Shown here piece by piece: positions 17,936 to 27,586 of a stretch of 64,000 nt of DNA. Under the pieces are notes generated by a model. The model did no database searches. It was given only the letters and a program-made list of their open reading frames with translations, and had not been told where the DNA came from. The position numbers were made by a program, and so were the translations under genes. The DNA is from Agrobacterium rubi TR3 = NBRC 13261 (GTDB lineage: Bacteria > Pseudomonadota > Alphaproteobacteria > Rhizobiales > Rhizobiaceae), in assembly GCF_000739935.1 (NCBI RefSeq), contig NZ_BBJU01000002.1, positions 115,897 to 179,896 of the forward strand, read 5' to 3'. Position 1 is the stretch's first letter. Every line of letters starts with the position of its first letter.

Positions 17936-19492
17936 ATGACAGCGCAAGTACTCGTTATCGATGACGACCCTGTTCAGCGCCGCCTGCTTAAACAAGCAGT
18001 GGAGCGTTATGGTCACCACCCAATCCTTGCCGAAAACGGCAGGGTCGGACTGGAGCTGTTGAAACAACACAGCGGCGATATCAGCGTGATCGTTCTTGAT
18101 CTGATGATGCCGGAGATGGACGGTCTGTCTTTTCTCAAGGCTGTCGGAGAGCTAGGCACCGATGTGCCTGTCATCGTCCAGACCGGCCAGGGCGGCATCG
18201 ATACGGTGGTGCAGGCCATGCGCGCCGGTGCTTTCGATTTCGTGGTCAAGCCCGTGTCGCCAGAGCGCATCGGTTCGGCCATTGCCAATGCGCTGAAGCT
18301 CGACCAGCGCGAGGCCAAGGCCCGCACCGGCAAGCGGTCGCGCAACCACGCTGTCAATTTCAACGATATCGTGTCGGCCAGCCCGGCCATGCTGCGAGTC
18401 ATCGAACTGGCGCAGCGGGCGGCGCAATCCAATATCCCGGTCGTGCTGGAAGGCGAATCCGGCGTCGGCAAGGAAATGATCGCGCGTGCCGTGCAGTCGG
18501 GCAGCGACCGTTCGGGCAAGCCGTTCATCACCGTCAATTGCGGTGCCATTCCGCATAATCTTGTCGAGAGCATCCTGTTCGGACACGAGAAGGGTGCCTT
18601 TACCGGTGCCACCGAAAAGCACATGGGCAAGTTCATGGAAGCCGATGGCGGCACGCTGTTTCTGGACGAGATCGGCGATCTGCCGCTGGAAGTGCAGGTC
18701 AAGCTTCTGCGCGCCGTGCAGCAGGGAGAGATCGAGACTGTCGGTTCGGCCCGTGTCCAGAAGGTCAATGTGCGGCTGATTTCGGCCACCAACAAGGATT
18801 TGATCGAAGAGGTGAAGGAAGGCCGCTTCCGCGAAGACCTGTATTACCGCCTCAACGTCTTCCCCATCACCATTCCCGCTCTTCGTCGCCGCAAGGAAGA
18901 CATTCCCTATCTGGCGCGGGTGTTTGCAGAACGTTTTTCTGTTGAGCAGAAACTGCCGCATTCGCTGGGTGTGAGCGCCGGTGCGCTGGCCTTGCTGACG
19001 GCCTATGACTGGCCGGGCAATATTCGCCAGCTGGAAAATGCCGTGTTCCGCGCGGTCGTTCTGGCGCAGGGTGACGAGTTGACGGAAGCGGATTTCCCGC
19101 AGATCGCGCTTCAGGTGCCGGAATTTGCCGGTGACGTTGCCGACCACGAGATTCCGCATCGCCCGACCGAGCGTTCGCTGCTGGTTGCGCAGGCGCCTGA
19201 AAGCAAAAGCAGTGCCGCAGACATCATGTCCGTCATGGAAGCCATGGCGACGGATGAAGAGCGCTCCGCATCTGTGTTCCCCGGTGGAAGCCTGATTGCT
19301 TCAACCGATGACAGCGGCGACGTTCGCAAGATTGCCGATATCGAAGAGGAACTCATCCGGTTTGCGCTGCGATTCTATCGTGGCCAGATGAGCCAGGTGG
19401 CCCGCAAACTCGGCATCGGACGTTCCACACTCTACCGAAAGTTGAAGGATTATGGCATTGATCCCGATGATCCGCTGCGTGACGCCGCTTGA
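17936..19492 (+). CDS. Sigma-54-dependent response regulator (NtrC family)
   Basis: A 518-residue activator: receiver domain with acidic pocket DDDP (9-12), phospho-site D55 (LDLMMPEMDG) and K105; AAA+ domain with Walker A GESGVGKE (173-180), the sigma-54 contact GAFTGA (220-225) and Walker B TLFLDE; and a C-terminal Fis-type helix-turn-helix (VARKLGIGRSTLYRKLKDYG). A long, less conserved linker (about 390-460) sits between the AAA+ and Fis parts. No histidine kinase is next to it, so its partner is unknown. It is 206 bases upstream of the DUF882 gene, on the same strand. Confidence 0.88.
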   Translation: MTAQVLVIDDDPVQRRLLKQAVERYGHHPILAENGRVGLELLKQHSGDISVIVLDLMMPEMDGLSFLKAVGELGTDVPVIVQTGQGGIDTVVQAMRAGAFDFVVKPVSPERIGSAIANALKLDQREAKARTGKRSRNHAVNFNDIVSASPAMLRVIELAQRAAQSNIPVVLEGESGVGKEMIARAVQSGSDRSGKPFITVNCGAIPHNLVESILFGHEKGAFTGATEKHMGKFMEADGGTLFLDEIGDLPLEVQVKLLRAVQQGEIETVGSARVQKVNVRLISATNKDLIEEVKEGRFREDLYYRLNVFPITIPALRRRKEDIPYLARVFAERFSVEQKLPHSLGVSAGALALLTAYDWPGNIRQLENAVFRAVVLAQGDELTEADFPQIALQVPEFAGDVADHEIPHRPTERSLLVAQAPESKSSAADIMSVMEAMATDEERSASVFPGGSLIASTDDSGDVRKIADIEEELIRFALRFYRGQMSQVARKLGIGRSTLYRKLKDYGIDPDDPLRDAA

Positions 19493-19698
19493 TGCGGCGG
19501 ATGCGGTCTTAGTTTAGCAAATGCAATATTTGTTAACCCCTGAGCAAGGATATTCACTTACGGTCTGTAAACCTCTTGTTAGTGAGGCGTTCACTATATA
19601 GAGGAAGGTTGCATATGTGTGGCAAATTTGCCATCGTGTCACCGTAATTGAGGTTCACTAGGACAATGTGACGAATTGTCTGCCAGGCGGGGATCAAA

Positions 19699-21597
19699 TT
19701 GCCTTATCTGCATCGGAATAACGCGCTGACCGCGAAGGTCGCGCGTGGCTTGATCAAAGATATATGCACGAAGCTGTCGGCACGCGTTGTCACCTGCGTT
19801 TGTTTGTTGATGGCCGGTTTGCCTGCGCTTGGCGTTTCGGCAACGGAAGCGGCTGCTGAAACACGCAGTCTCAAGCTGTATTATATCCACACCAAAGAAA
19901 AAGCCGTCATCACCTTCAAGCGAAACGGCAAGTACGACCAGAAGGGTCTGCAGGAGCTGAACCGATTCCTGCGTGACTGGCGTCGCAACCAGCCGACCAA
20001 GATGGACCCGCGTCTGTTCGATCTGGTGTGGGAAGTTTACCGCCGTTCCGGTGCCAACGAATACATCAACGTCGTCTCCGCTTTCCGTTCGCCCGAGACC
20101 AACGGCATGCTGCGTTCGCGCACCAAGGGTGTCGCCAAGAGCAGCCAGCATACGCTCGGCAAGGCCATGGACTTTTATATTCCCGGCGTGAAGCTTGGCC
20201 GTCTGCGCGAAATCGCCATGCAGATGCAGATCGGTGGCGTTGGTTTCTACCCGACCTCCGGTTCTCCCTTCGTGCATCTTGACGTCGGCAATGTGCGTGC
20301 CTGGCCACGCATGAGCCGCCAGGAACTGGTGCGCATTTTCCCCAAGGGCAACACCATTCACCTTCCATCCGACGGCAAGCCTTTGCCCGGTTATGACCAG
20401 GCGCTCGCCGATTATCGCAAACGCGTCAGCTCGTCTTCCATTCAGGTTGCCAGCACCGCAGGCGATGGCCCAGCCTCGTCCTCCTCATCGGGTGGCAAGC
20501 GCAAGACCTTGCTCGCAGCCCTGTTTGGTGGCGGCGATGAGGACGAAGATGCCGAAGGCATTGCAACACCGGCACCAGCCGCGCGCTCTGCCGCACCCGC
20601 CGCTGCTCCCGTAGCGCAGGAGCCTGAAGAAGAGGCAGCACCGACAGCTGTGGCCGTTGCATCCGCAACGCCTCTTCCGGGTGGCGCGAACGCACCGCTG
20701 CCGACGGCGCGCCCAACCTTCCGCAATCAGGAAGGCGCGACGGGTCTGGCGACAGCGCTTTATTCTCCAGCGCGTAATGCAGCGCAGGATGCACTTCAGG
20801 CCGCGACCACGCCAACACCGACCGCCGCCCCTGCCGAACAGCAGTTTGCCGATCTCGCGCAATACTCTATTCCTGTGCCGACCCTTTTGGGGCCGCGCCG
20901 CATGAAGGGTGATGCCGATGGTACCGTCATGGCGGCTCTGGGTTCTGAAAACATGCCGGGCGATGCGCTTGCGGCCCATGTTCCGGTTCCTGCCAACCGT
21001 CCGGCTGTTGCAGAAGCGCTGCTGGCAACGGCCAATTCCGACGCCGAAGATCAGGGCGACGAGGCTGAACAGCAGCTTTCGCCTGTCGTGGTCGCTGCGC
21101 TTGAGCAGAGCGGCCAGGATGCGCGTTCCGCAATGATCGCAACAGCGATGCCAAGTGCTGCGCAGTTCCCAGCCTCCGCTACAAGCATCGGTTCTGCCCT
21201 ACCGGCCAGAAAGCCTGTCCACACGGCGAAGGCTGGTCCAGCCCAGACCATGCAGGACGAACAGGCCTATGGCGATGACTTCGATGTCAAGCCACAGACA
21301 AACACCAGCGGCCTGACGGCTGGCCTGCCCACCAAGGGCGGTCGTCCAAGCAAGAAGGAAGCTGCTATCGCCGAACAGGCAATGGTCAGTGGTGGTCGCT
21401 TGACGCAGGAAGCCATTTCGGACTGGGCATTGAGCCAGGACAAGGGCGTCACCGGTCGTGCCGTCAAGGCACCGCGTGTCGTGAACAACCGCATGCTCAG
21501 CCACGATATGTCGGCGTCTGCGGCAACGGCCAGCTTCCGTCCGGGCGCTGCTGCCATCGATTCCAGCCGCTTCAGCACGCCGGTCAAGATGCCATAA
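19699..21597 (+). CDS. DUF882/YcbK-type M15 peptidoglycan peptidase-like protein
   Basis: An exported protein of 632 residues. An N-terminal signal or anchor (hydrophobic about residues 30-50) precedes a DUF882/peptidase M15 domain (about 55-215) with zinc-ligand motifs SSQHTLGKAMDF and VHLDVGNVR, which suggests a peptidoglycan or murein-peptide hydrolase. The C-terminal 400 residues are low-complexity, rich in Ala, Pro, Ser and Thr, probably disordered. It starts with TTG at 19699 behind GGCGGGGA. A strong terminator follows. Confidence 0.8.
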   Translation: MPYLHRNNALTAKVARGLIKDICTKLSARVVTCVCLLMAGLPALGVSATEAAAETRSLKLYYIHTKEKAVITFKRNGKYDQKGLQELNRFLRDWRRNQPTKMDPRLFDLVWEVYRRSGANEYINVVSAFRSPETNGMLRSRTKGVAKSSQHTLGKAMDFYIPGVKLGRLREIAMQMQIGGVGFYPTSGSPFVHLDVGNVRAWPRMSRQELVRIFPKGNTIHLPSDGKPLPGYDQALADYRKRVSSSSIQVASTAGDGPASSSSSGGKRKTLLAALFGGGDEDEDAEGIATPAPAARSAAPAAAPVAQEPEEEAAPTAVAVASATPLPGGANAPLPTARPTFRNQEGATGLATALYSPARNAAQDALQAATTPTPTAAPAEQQFADLAQYSIPVPTLLGPRRMKGDADGTVMAALGSENMPGDALAAHVPVPANRPAVAEALLATANSDAEDQGDEAEQQLSPVVVAALEQSGQDARSAMIATAMPSAAQFPASATSIGSALPARKPVHTAKAGPAQTMQDEQAYGDDFDVKPQTNTSGLTAGLPTKGGRPSKKEAAIAEQAMVSGGRLTQEAISDWALSQDKGVTGRAVKAPRVVNNRMLSHDMSASAATASFRPGAAAIDSSRFSTPVKMP

Positions 21598-22080
21598 GGT
21601 AATCTGTCGGTAGCCTTCAAACGTCAAAACCGCCCCGCTGTCTTACAAAAGATAGCGGGGCGGTTTTCGTTTGGAGTGGTTGTGACGGCAGTTTCCATAA
21701 TGCTTTAAGGCGAGCTTGACGGGTGATATCGGCGCTGTTAGCTTGGTTAACAGTCGGTTATATTTGCGCGTGACTTGAAACCGCGCTGTATCATTTGACT
21801 ATATGCGAGACAGTCTTTGTCTCGTGGCGCAAAGGGCCGGGATTGGATTGATCCCAGCTTGCATGAAGCTCCTTCATTGCGCCGGTTCTCGCGAGCCATG
21901 TTCCCTGAAAATCCTGATTTGCGTGACGTGTGATGTGGGCCTTGTTGCTACCGCCCTCATCAAAAACTTTGTGTCGGTTGCTATGATATCTGCCAATAGG
22001 TCGTGTTTATCGCAATGTCGGGGCAAGATTCGTCACGTAAAAGGTCATCTCTGACCAGTAATCGATGGTGTCGCGCGCTC
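21598..22080. other. Gene-free interval before the octad-repeat gene
   Basis: Contains the DUF882 terminator at 21626-21667 and a small hairpin GAGACA/TGTCTC at 21807-21823. The rest (21700-22080) has no convincing protein gene and probably holds the promoter of the octad-repeat gene. Confidence 0.5.
21626..21667 (+). terminator. Rho-independent terminator after the DUF882 gene
   Basis: AAAACCGCCCCGCT (21626-21639) pairs perfectly with AGCGGGGCGGTTTT (21654-21667), with a 14-base loop. The A and T ends allow it to work in both directions. Confidence 0.9.
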
Positions 22081-24285
22081 ATGACTACAATAGCCAACCT
22101 TGCTCCCAAGCAGATTTCCCAGCTTTCTATCTCCACGATAGCGGGGCTGACGACCAGTGATATTGGCGAACTCAATTCCGCGCAGATCAAAGCCTTCACC
22201 TCCACGCAAGTGGGTGCGCTGACGACCACGGTCGTCTCGTCGCTGTCCACCCAGGCGGTCGGAGCACTGGCGCCCAAATCCATCACCGGACTGACGCTGT
22301 CGCAAGTGGCCGCACTCGGCACGACGCAGGTTTCGGGCCTGTCGACCGCGCAGGTCAATGCGCTCTATGCCAGCCAGCTCGACGGCTTCTCGTCCACGCT
22401 GATCGAGGCACTGAACACGGCGCAGGTCTCGGCGTTGAGCAGCCAGCAGGTCGGCATTCTCTCGGCTGGTGAACTCAACAGCTTTACCTCGGCAGAAATC
22501 GCCTCGATCAAGAAAGCCTCCATTCCCGGTCTGAGCACATCGGCACTTGCGGGTCTGTCCACCGATAAGCTTATCGCGCTCACCACCGTGCAGGTGGGAG
22601 CTCTCACGTCGTCGCAGATGAAGGCCCTGACCTCGGAGCAACTCACGGCGCTGACGCCGGAGCAGTTCTCCGCCTTGACCGCAAAACAGATCGCCGGTCT
22701 TTCCACCGTTGTGATGAACACGCTGAGCAGCGACAAGCTCGCTGCCCTCAGCACCAAGCAGATTTCTGCCCTGACCACGAGCCAGTTCGACGCCTTGAGC
22801 TCCACCAGCCTTGTTGCGCTGAATGAAGGTCAAGTCTCGGGCTTGAGTACGCAGCAGGTCTCGACGCTGTCGTCAGGCGAACTCAACAGCTTCACGCCCG
22901 CCGAGATCGCGTCGATCAAGAAGGCGTCCATCGTCGGCCTGTCGACCGCAGCACTGGCCGGTCTGTCGACCGACAGGATCGCGGCGCTGACCTTGACGCA
23001 GGTCGCGGCCCTGTCATCGACGCAGATGAAGGCACTGACCTCCACGCAGCTCTCGGCACTGACGGCGGATCAGTTCTCGGCACTGACGACCAAGCAGATT
23101 GCGGGGCTTTCGAGCGACGTTCTCGCCAATCTCAGCAGTGCACGGCTTGGCGCTCTGAGCACCAAACAAATCACGGCGCTGACGACGGCGCAGTTCGAGG
23201 CCTTGAACTCGACCAGCCTGGCCGGTCTCGATGCGCAGCAGGTTTCCGGATTGACCGCCAAGCAGGTCGCAACGCTGTCTGCGGATGAACTCAACAGTTT
23301 CACCGTCGAAGAAATCGCGTCGCTCAAGAAGGCAGCGATTGCCGGATTGACGACGACGGCACTGGCGGGGCTCTCGACCGACAGAATTGCCGGATTGACG
23401 ACGACACAAATCGCAGGCCTGTCTACCCAGCAGGTGCAGGCTTTGACCTCGCAGCAGATATCGGCACTGACGCCTGAGCAGATTGGCGCCTTGTCGGCCA
23501 AACAAATCGGTGGCCTTTCGACAGCGGTCATGGCCAATCTGGATGGTGGCGTTCTCGCGGCCTTCAGCACAAAGCAGGTCGCAGCCCTGACGACTGCCCA
23601 GTTCGACGCGTTGAGCAGCGCAAGTATCGAAGCCCTTCAGGAAACGCAGGTTGCTGGTCTGAACGCCAAGCAGGCCGCAACCTTATCGGCCACGGAACTG
23701 AACAGCTTCACGGCAGAAGAGATCGCAGCGATCAAGAAGACCGCGATTGCGGGATTGTCGACCTCCGCGATTTCAGGTCTTTCCACCACATTGATCCAGG
23801 CCCTGACGACGGGCCAGATCGCCGCGCTATCCACCACCCAGATGAAGGCGCTGACATCCGATCAACTGGGCGCACTCACGCCTGAGCAGTTTTCCGGTCT
23901 GACACCACGTCAGATTTCCGGGCTCTCGCCGTCTGCCGTCAGTCAGCTCGGTAGCGATAAACTGGCAGCCATGGGCTCCAAACAGATCGCTGCTTTGACG
24001 ACGGCACAATTCGACGCACTGAGTGCCGACAGTATCGAAGCGCTGACCGACGTTCAGGTGGCGGGGTTGAGCGCCAAGCAGGTTGCGACGTTGGACGCGG
24101 ATGAGCTGAACAGCTTCGAGGCCTCAGAGATCGCATCGATCAAGAAATCTGCCATTGCCGGACTGTCGACAGCGGCGCTCAGCGGAATGACGGATGAGAA
24201 GATCGAGGCGTTCACCACGGCGCAAGTCCACGCCATGAGCGCGGCGCAGGTCAATATCGTGGTTGCCGCCTATAAAGACAACTAA
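22081..24285 (+). CDS. Octapeptide-repeat protein with 136-residue higher-order repeat
   Basis: A 734-residue protein of unknown function made almost wholly of eight-residue units with the pattern hydrophobic-x-(A/G/S)-Leu-(S/T)-x-x-(Q/x), for example ISALTTSQ and VSGLSTQQ. About 90 units run without a break from residue 4 to about 723. Every 17 units a marked pair recurs (LNSFTxxE then IASIKKxx), giving five copies at exactly 136 residues (408 bp): 22471, 22879, 23287, 23695 and 24103. No signal peptide, no cysteine or tryptophan and no known domain was seen. The ATG at 22081 is chosen because the repeat begins there; starts at 22003 (GTG) and 22015 are possible. None has a strong ribosome site. 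A secreted or structural role is only a guess. Confidence 0.75.
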   Translation: MTTIANLAPKQISQLSISTIAGLTTSDIGELNSAQIKAFTSTQVGALTTTVVSSLSTQAVGALAPKSITGLTLSQVAALGTTQVSGLSTAQVNALYASQLDGFSSTLIEALNTAQVSALSSQQVGILSAGELNSFTSAEIASIKKASIPGLSTSALAGLSTDKLIALTTVQVGALTSSQMKALTSEQLTALTPEQFSALTAKQIAGLSTVVMNTLSSDKLAALSTKQISALTTSQFDALSSTSLVALNEGQVSGLSTQQVSTLSSGELNSFTPAEIASIKKASIVGLSTAALAGLSTDRIAALTLTQVAALSSTQMKALTSTQLSALTADQFSALTTKQIAGLSSDVLANLSSARLGALSTKQITALTTAQFEALNSTSLAGLDAQQVSGLTAKQVATLSADELNSFTVEEIASLKKAAIAGLTTTALAGLSTDRIAGLTTTQIAGLSTQQVQALTSQQISALTPEQIGALSAKQIGGLSTAVMANLDGGVLAAFSTKQVAALTTAQFDALSSASIEALQETQVAGLNAKQAATLSATELNSFTAEEIAAIKKTAIAGLSTSAISGLSTTLIQALTTGQIAALSTTQMKALTSDQLGALTPEQFSGLTPRQISGLSPSAVSQLGSDKLAAMGSKQIAALTTAQFDALSADSIEALTDVQVAGLSAKQVATLDADELNSFEASEIASIKKSAIAGLSTAALSGMTDEKIEAFTTAQVHAMSAAQVNIVVAAYKDN
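22471..24102. repeat. Four tandem 408-bp coding repeats
   Basis: The GAACTCAACAGCTT-type word recurs at 22471, 22879, 23287, 23695 and 24103, an exact 408-bp period, inside the octad-repeat gene. Sequence between copies has diverged at many positions but the period has not slipped. Confidence 0.9.
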
Positions 24286-24305
24286 CGGCAATTGCCTCCC
24301 AAACG

Positions 24306-24336
24306 AAAAAGGCGCGGTCGAAACACCGCGCCTTTT
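24306..24336. terminator. Bidirectional terminator between the octad-repeat gene and pyk
   Basis: AAAAAGGCGCGG and CCGCGCCTTTT form a stem between two convergent genes, with A and T tracts on the two sides, so it can stop transcription from both. Confidence 0.88.
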
Positions 24337-24363
24337 CTATTTGGATCGATTGTGCTGAACGGA

Positions 24364-25803
24364 TCAGACGCCGCTCTGTCCGTCGGAGCCGATATAGGCG
24401 ATGCGGACCATGTTGGTGGCGCCGGGCGTGCCGAGCGGAACACCGGCCGAGATGATGATGCGGTTGCCGGGTTTGCCAAAGCCTTCGTCGACGACGATGC
24501 GGCAGGCGCGGTTGACCATGTCGTCCTGGTCGCTGGCGTCGCCGGTGACCACACAGTGCAGACCCCAAACCACAGACAGACGACGTGCCGTCTGGATGAT
24601 CGGCGACAGCGCGATGATCGGAACCTGCGGGCGTTCACGCGCCGCACGAAGACCCGTCGTGCCTGACGATGTGTAGGTGACGATGGCCGACAGCCCCAAC
24701 GTTTCGGCAATCTGGCGGGCGGCCAGCGAAATGGCGTCGGCACCGGTTGCTTCCGGCTGCGGGCGCTGTGCGTAGATGATGTTGGAGTAGTAGGGGTCCT
24801 GCTCCACGGTGCTGGCGATGGAGGCCATGGTGGACACGGCCTCGACCGGGTAATCACCGGAGGCCGATTCGGCCGACAGCATGATGGCGTCGGCACCTTC
24901 GAACACGGCGGTCGCCACGTCGGACACTTCGGCGCGGGTTGGAACGGCAGCCGAAATCATCGATTCCAGCATCTGCGTGGCAACGACGACGGGCTTACCG
25001 GCCTTGCGGCAGGCACGTGTCAGCTGCTTCTGGATGCCGGGAACGGCTTCCAGCGGCATTTCCACACCAAGGTCACCACGGGCCACCATCAGTGCGTCGG
25101 AAAGGGCGATGATTTCCTCGATGCGCTCGACAGCCTGCGGCTTTTCGATCTTGGACATCAGGCCAACGCGGTTACCGGCGATCTTGCGGACTTCGACCAG
25201 ATCTTCCGGGCGCTGAACGAACGATAGTGCGACCCAATCGACATCGTCGGTCGCCAGCACGGCATCCAGATCGACGCGGTCCTTGTCGGTCAGAACGCCG
25301 ACGCCCAGCAACGTGTCGGGCAGGCTGATGCCCTTGCGGTCGGAAATCTTGGTGCCGGAGACGACTGTGGTGACGATGCTCTTGCCGTCGCATTTTTCAG
25401 CGCGCAGATGCAGCTTGCCATCATCGATCAGCAGGCGGTCGCCGGGCTTGACGGCTTCGAGAATTTCAGGATGCGGCAGGAACACGCGGTTCTTGTCGCC
25501 GGGCGCCTCGTTGTTGTCGAGCGTGAAGGTCTGGCCTGCAACCAGATCGACCTTTGTGTCTGCGAACTTGCCGACGCGCAGCTTGGGCCCCTGAAGGTCG
25601 GCCAGAATGCCGATGGGGCGGCCAACGCGGCTTTCGACCGAGCGAATGCGCTGGATGAGGGTGCGCATCACGTCATGGCTGGCATGGCTCATATTGATGC
25701 GGAAGAGATCAGCGCCGGCCAGATGGAGCTTCTCGATCATTGCTTCATCGGATGATGCTGGGCCGAGAGTTGCAAGGATTTTGACTTTGCGGTTACGCTT
25801 CAT
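24364..25803 (-). CDS. pyk: Pyruvate kinase
   Basis: Converts phosphoenolpyruvate and ADP to pyruvate and ATP. Motifs in order: KILATLGPASSDE at the start, LADLQGPKLRVGKF, the catalytic-lysine region LMSKIEKPQAV, MVARGDLGVEMP and TRAEVSDVATAVFEGADAIMLSAESASG. At 479 residues it is full length. Its ATG overlaps the stop of the DUF1036 gene (ATGA), so the two are translationally coupled. It is convergent with the octad-repeat gene across a shared terminator. Confidence 0.96.
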   Translation of the reverse strand: MKRNRKVKILATLGPASSDEAMIEKLHLAGADLFRINMSHASHDVMRTLIQRIRSVESRVGRPIGILADLQGPKLRVGKFADTKVDLVAGQTFTLDNNEAPGDKNRVFLPHPEILEAVKPGDRLLIDDGKLHLRAEKCDGKSIVTTVVSGTKISDRKGISLPDTLLGVGVLTDKDRVDLDAVLATDDVDWVALSFVQRPEDLVEVRKIAGNRVGLMSKIEKPQAVERIEEIIALSDALMVARGDLGVEMPLEAVPGIQKQLTRACRKAGKPVVVATQMLESMISAAVPTRAEVSDVATAVFEGADAIMLSAESASGDYPVEAVSTMASIASTVEQDPYYSNIIYAQRPQPEATGADAISLAARQIAETLGLSAIVTYTSSGTTGLRAARERPQVPIIALSPIIQTARRLSVVWGLHCVVTGDASDQDDMVNRACRIVVDEGFGKPGNRIIISAGVPLGTPGATNMVRIAYIGSDGQSGV

Positions 25804-26285
25804 CAGTTCTGACTTTCCTGTGTACCTGGCGTGTCAGAAAGCTGGACCATCCAGCTTCCCTGTCGGCCCGTATCGTATTCCTTGAAACCCATTCGTTGGA
25901 AACTACGGGCATAGCAATCATCCACGCCGGTGATCTTGAACTCGTTTTCCGCGACGCACATGTTCACGTCGCCTGTCCATCTGCCGCCACGGGCAGCATC
26001 TTCGGCGTAGAGATAATAATAGCGGGATTGCAGCTCACCCTCGATCAGCGTGGCGCATGTGGAGGCAGGCACCTGCCACCAGCCTTCGCTGATCCAGCCT
26101 TCCTGTGCACGGTAGCCGATGGCCACGCCCACGAGGTTCTGTGTGCTGTTGCAGACACGGAAATCCGCCAATGCCGGTTCTGCAAGAAGAAGCGGTGTGG
26201 AGAAGAGGGTGGCGGCGCAGAAGAAGCGGATCGCGCGCCGGTGTTTGTGAAGCTTAGCGGAGAATGTCTGTGTCACGGCTTCCAT
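25803..26285 (-). CDS. DUF1036 exported protein
   Basis: A 160-residue exported protein with a signal peptide (cleavage after EPALA) and a mature DUF1036 domain: FRVCNSTQNLVGVAIGYR, EGWISEGWWQVPASTC, YYYLYAEDA and VNMCVAENEF with four conserved cysteines. Function is unknown. The ATG at 26285 is preferred to the GTG at 26315. It lies directly upstream of pyk and overlaps it by the ATGA tetranucleotide, an arrangement I believe is common in Rhizobiales. Confidence 0.82.
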   Translation of the reverse strand: MEAVTQTFSAKLHKHRRAIRFFCAATLFSTPLLLAEPALADFRVCNSTQNLVGVAIGYRAQEGWISEGWWQVPASTCATLIEGELQSRYYYLYAEDAARGGRWTGDVNMCVAENEFKITGVDDCYARSFQRMGFKEYDTGRQGSWMVQLSDTPGTQESQN

Positions 26286-26479
26286 CCGGATTCCATGGTT
26301 ATAAAATGAGAACACTTCTTGGCGCGGGCGCCCAAGAAAGTCAACGCAAGTTCAATCGATTGTATCTGTATGGAATATCGGCGGCGGTGCTGCGGATAGC
26401 GTTCAGACCGTCGTAACTTGCGCGTGGCGCCGAGCCATGGCATCAAGCGTCTCTCCCTTATCGTCGCTAGAAATCAAAG

Positions 26480-27268
26480 ATGCCAGACTTCCAGCCCTAC
26501 GAAATCATAGAAGGCGATTATGACAAAGGCATGGTTCTCATCGCCGATCACGCCACCAACATTCTGCCGCCAGACTATGGCAGTCTCGGTCTGTCACCGG
26601 CGGCCTTTCAGCGTCATATCGCGTTTGATATCGGCATCGAAGGGCTGACGCGAACGCTTGCCGCGCGCCTTCGCGTGCCCGCCGTGATGAGCCGCTTTTC
26701 CCGCCTGCTGATCGATCCTAACAGGGGTGAGGACGACCCCACGCTCATCATGAAGATTTCCGATGGTGCGATTATTCCCGGCAATCACCCGATGACACAG
26801 GATGAGTGGGATCGGCGACTGAACACCTATCATCGACCCTATCACAAGGCTGTGGGTTCGGTGCTGGACAAGGTCGCAAACCAATCCGGCAAGGCACCGC
26901 TGGTGTTTTCGCTGCATTCCTACACGCCGTTCTGGAAAGAGGTGGCTCGCCCCTGGCACGCAGCCGTGCTGTGGGACACGGATCACCGCGCTGTCACGCC
27001 ACTAATTGCGCATCTGCGGGCATCGGGCGATATTGTGGTGGGGGACAATGAGCCCTATGACGGCGCGCTGAAGGGCGACACCATGTATCGGCACTGCATG
27101 GCCAAGGGCTTCCCCCATGCCCTTTTGGAAGTGCGGCAGGATCTCATCGGCGATGAGGCGGGCATTGCTGCTTGGGCTTTGCGCCTTGCTCCCATTTTCG
27201 CCGCAATGAATGATGATCTGAGCCTGCACGCCTATCAGCAGTTCGCCTCGCGGACCGGACCCTATTGA
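26480..27268 (+). CDS. N-formylglutamate amidohydrolase family protein
   Basis: A metal-dependent amidohydrolase of 262 residues in the HutG-like FGase family. Motifs include LIADHATN near the start, SRLLIDPNRGEDDPT, LVFSLHSYTPFW and LLEVRQDLIGDEAG near the end. True HutG acts in histidine breakdown, but no hut genes are here; this shorter single-gene form pairs with a DUF1244 gene 12 bases downstream, so the in vivo substrate is uncertain. Confidence 0.85.
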   Translation: MPDFQPYEIIEGDYDKGMVLIADHATNILPPDYGSLGLSPAAFQRHIAFDIGIEGLTRTLAARLRVPAVMSRFSRLLIDPNRGEDDPTLIMKISDGAIIPGNHPMTQDEWDRRLNTYHRPYHKAVGSVLDKVANQSGKAPLVFSLHSYTPFWKEVARPWHAAVLWDTDHRAVTPLIAHLRASGDIVVGDNEPYDGALKGDTMYRHCMAKGFPHALLEVRQDLIGDEAGIAAWALRLAPIFAAMNDDLSLHAYQQFASRTGPY

Positions 27269-27280
27269 GCGGAGAAGACG

Positions 27281-27586
27281 ATGAGCGAAGTTGACGATAT
27301 CAAGAAGACAGAGCTGGAAGCGGCCGCTTTTCGCAGGCTGCTCAAACACTTGCGCGAGCGCAGCGATGTGCAGAACATCGACCTCATGAACCTCGCGGGC
27401 TTTTGCCGCAATTGCCTGTCCAACTGGTATGCGGATGCGGCCAAGGAAGCGGGCCACGAGATCAGCAAGGATACCGCCCGCGAGATGGTCTATGGCATGC
27501 CTTATGACGATTGGAAAAAGCTGCATCAGGGCGAAGCCAGTGATGTCCAGAAAGCCGCATTCGAGCAAAACAAGCCGCAGGAATAA
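27281..27586 (+). CDS. DUF1244 family protein
   Basis: A 101-residue cytoplasmic protein with the DUF1244 core: AFRRLLKHLRERSDVQNIDLMNLAGFCRNCLSNWY-type sequence (two cysteines in CRNC), and MPYDDWKKLHQ near residue 75. It begins 12 bases after the amidohydrolase stop with GGAGA upstream, so the two form an operon. Function is unknown. Confidence 0.85.
   Translation: MSEVDDIKKTELEAAAFRRLLKHLRERSDVQNIDLMNLAGFCRNCLSNWYADAAKEAGHEISKDTAREMVYGMPYDDWKKLHQGEASDVQKAAFEQNKPQE

Noticed and set aside
21803..22054. 83-codon open frame before the octad-repeat gene
   Set aside because: Cysteine-rich product without family likeness, no ribosome site and overlap with the presumed promoter region.
22081..24285. 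CRISPR array or non-coding satellite
   Set aside because: The repeats are in one open frame of 734 codons, units have no identical direct repeats with unique spacers, and changes keep the protein pattern.
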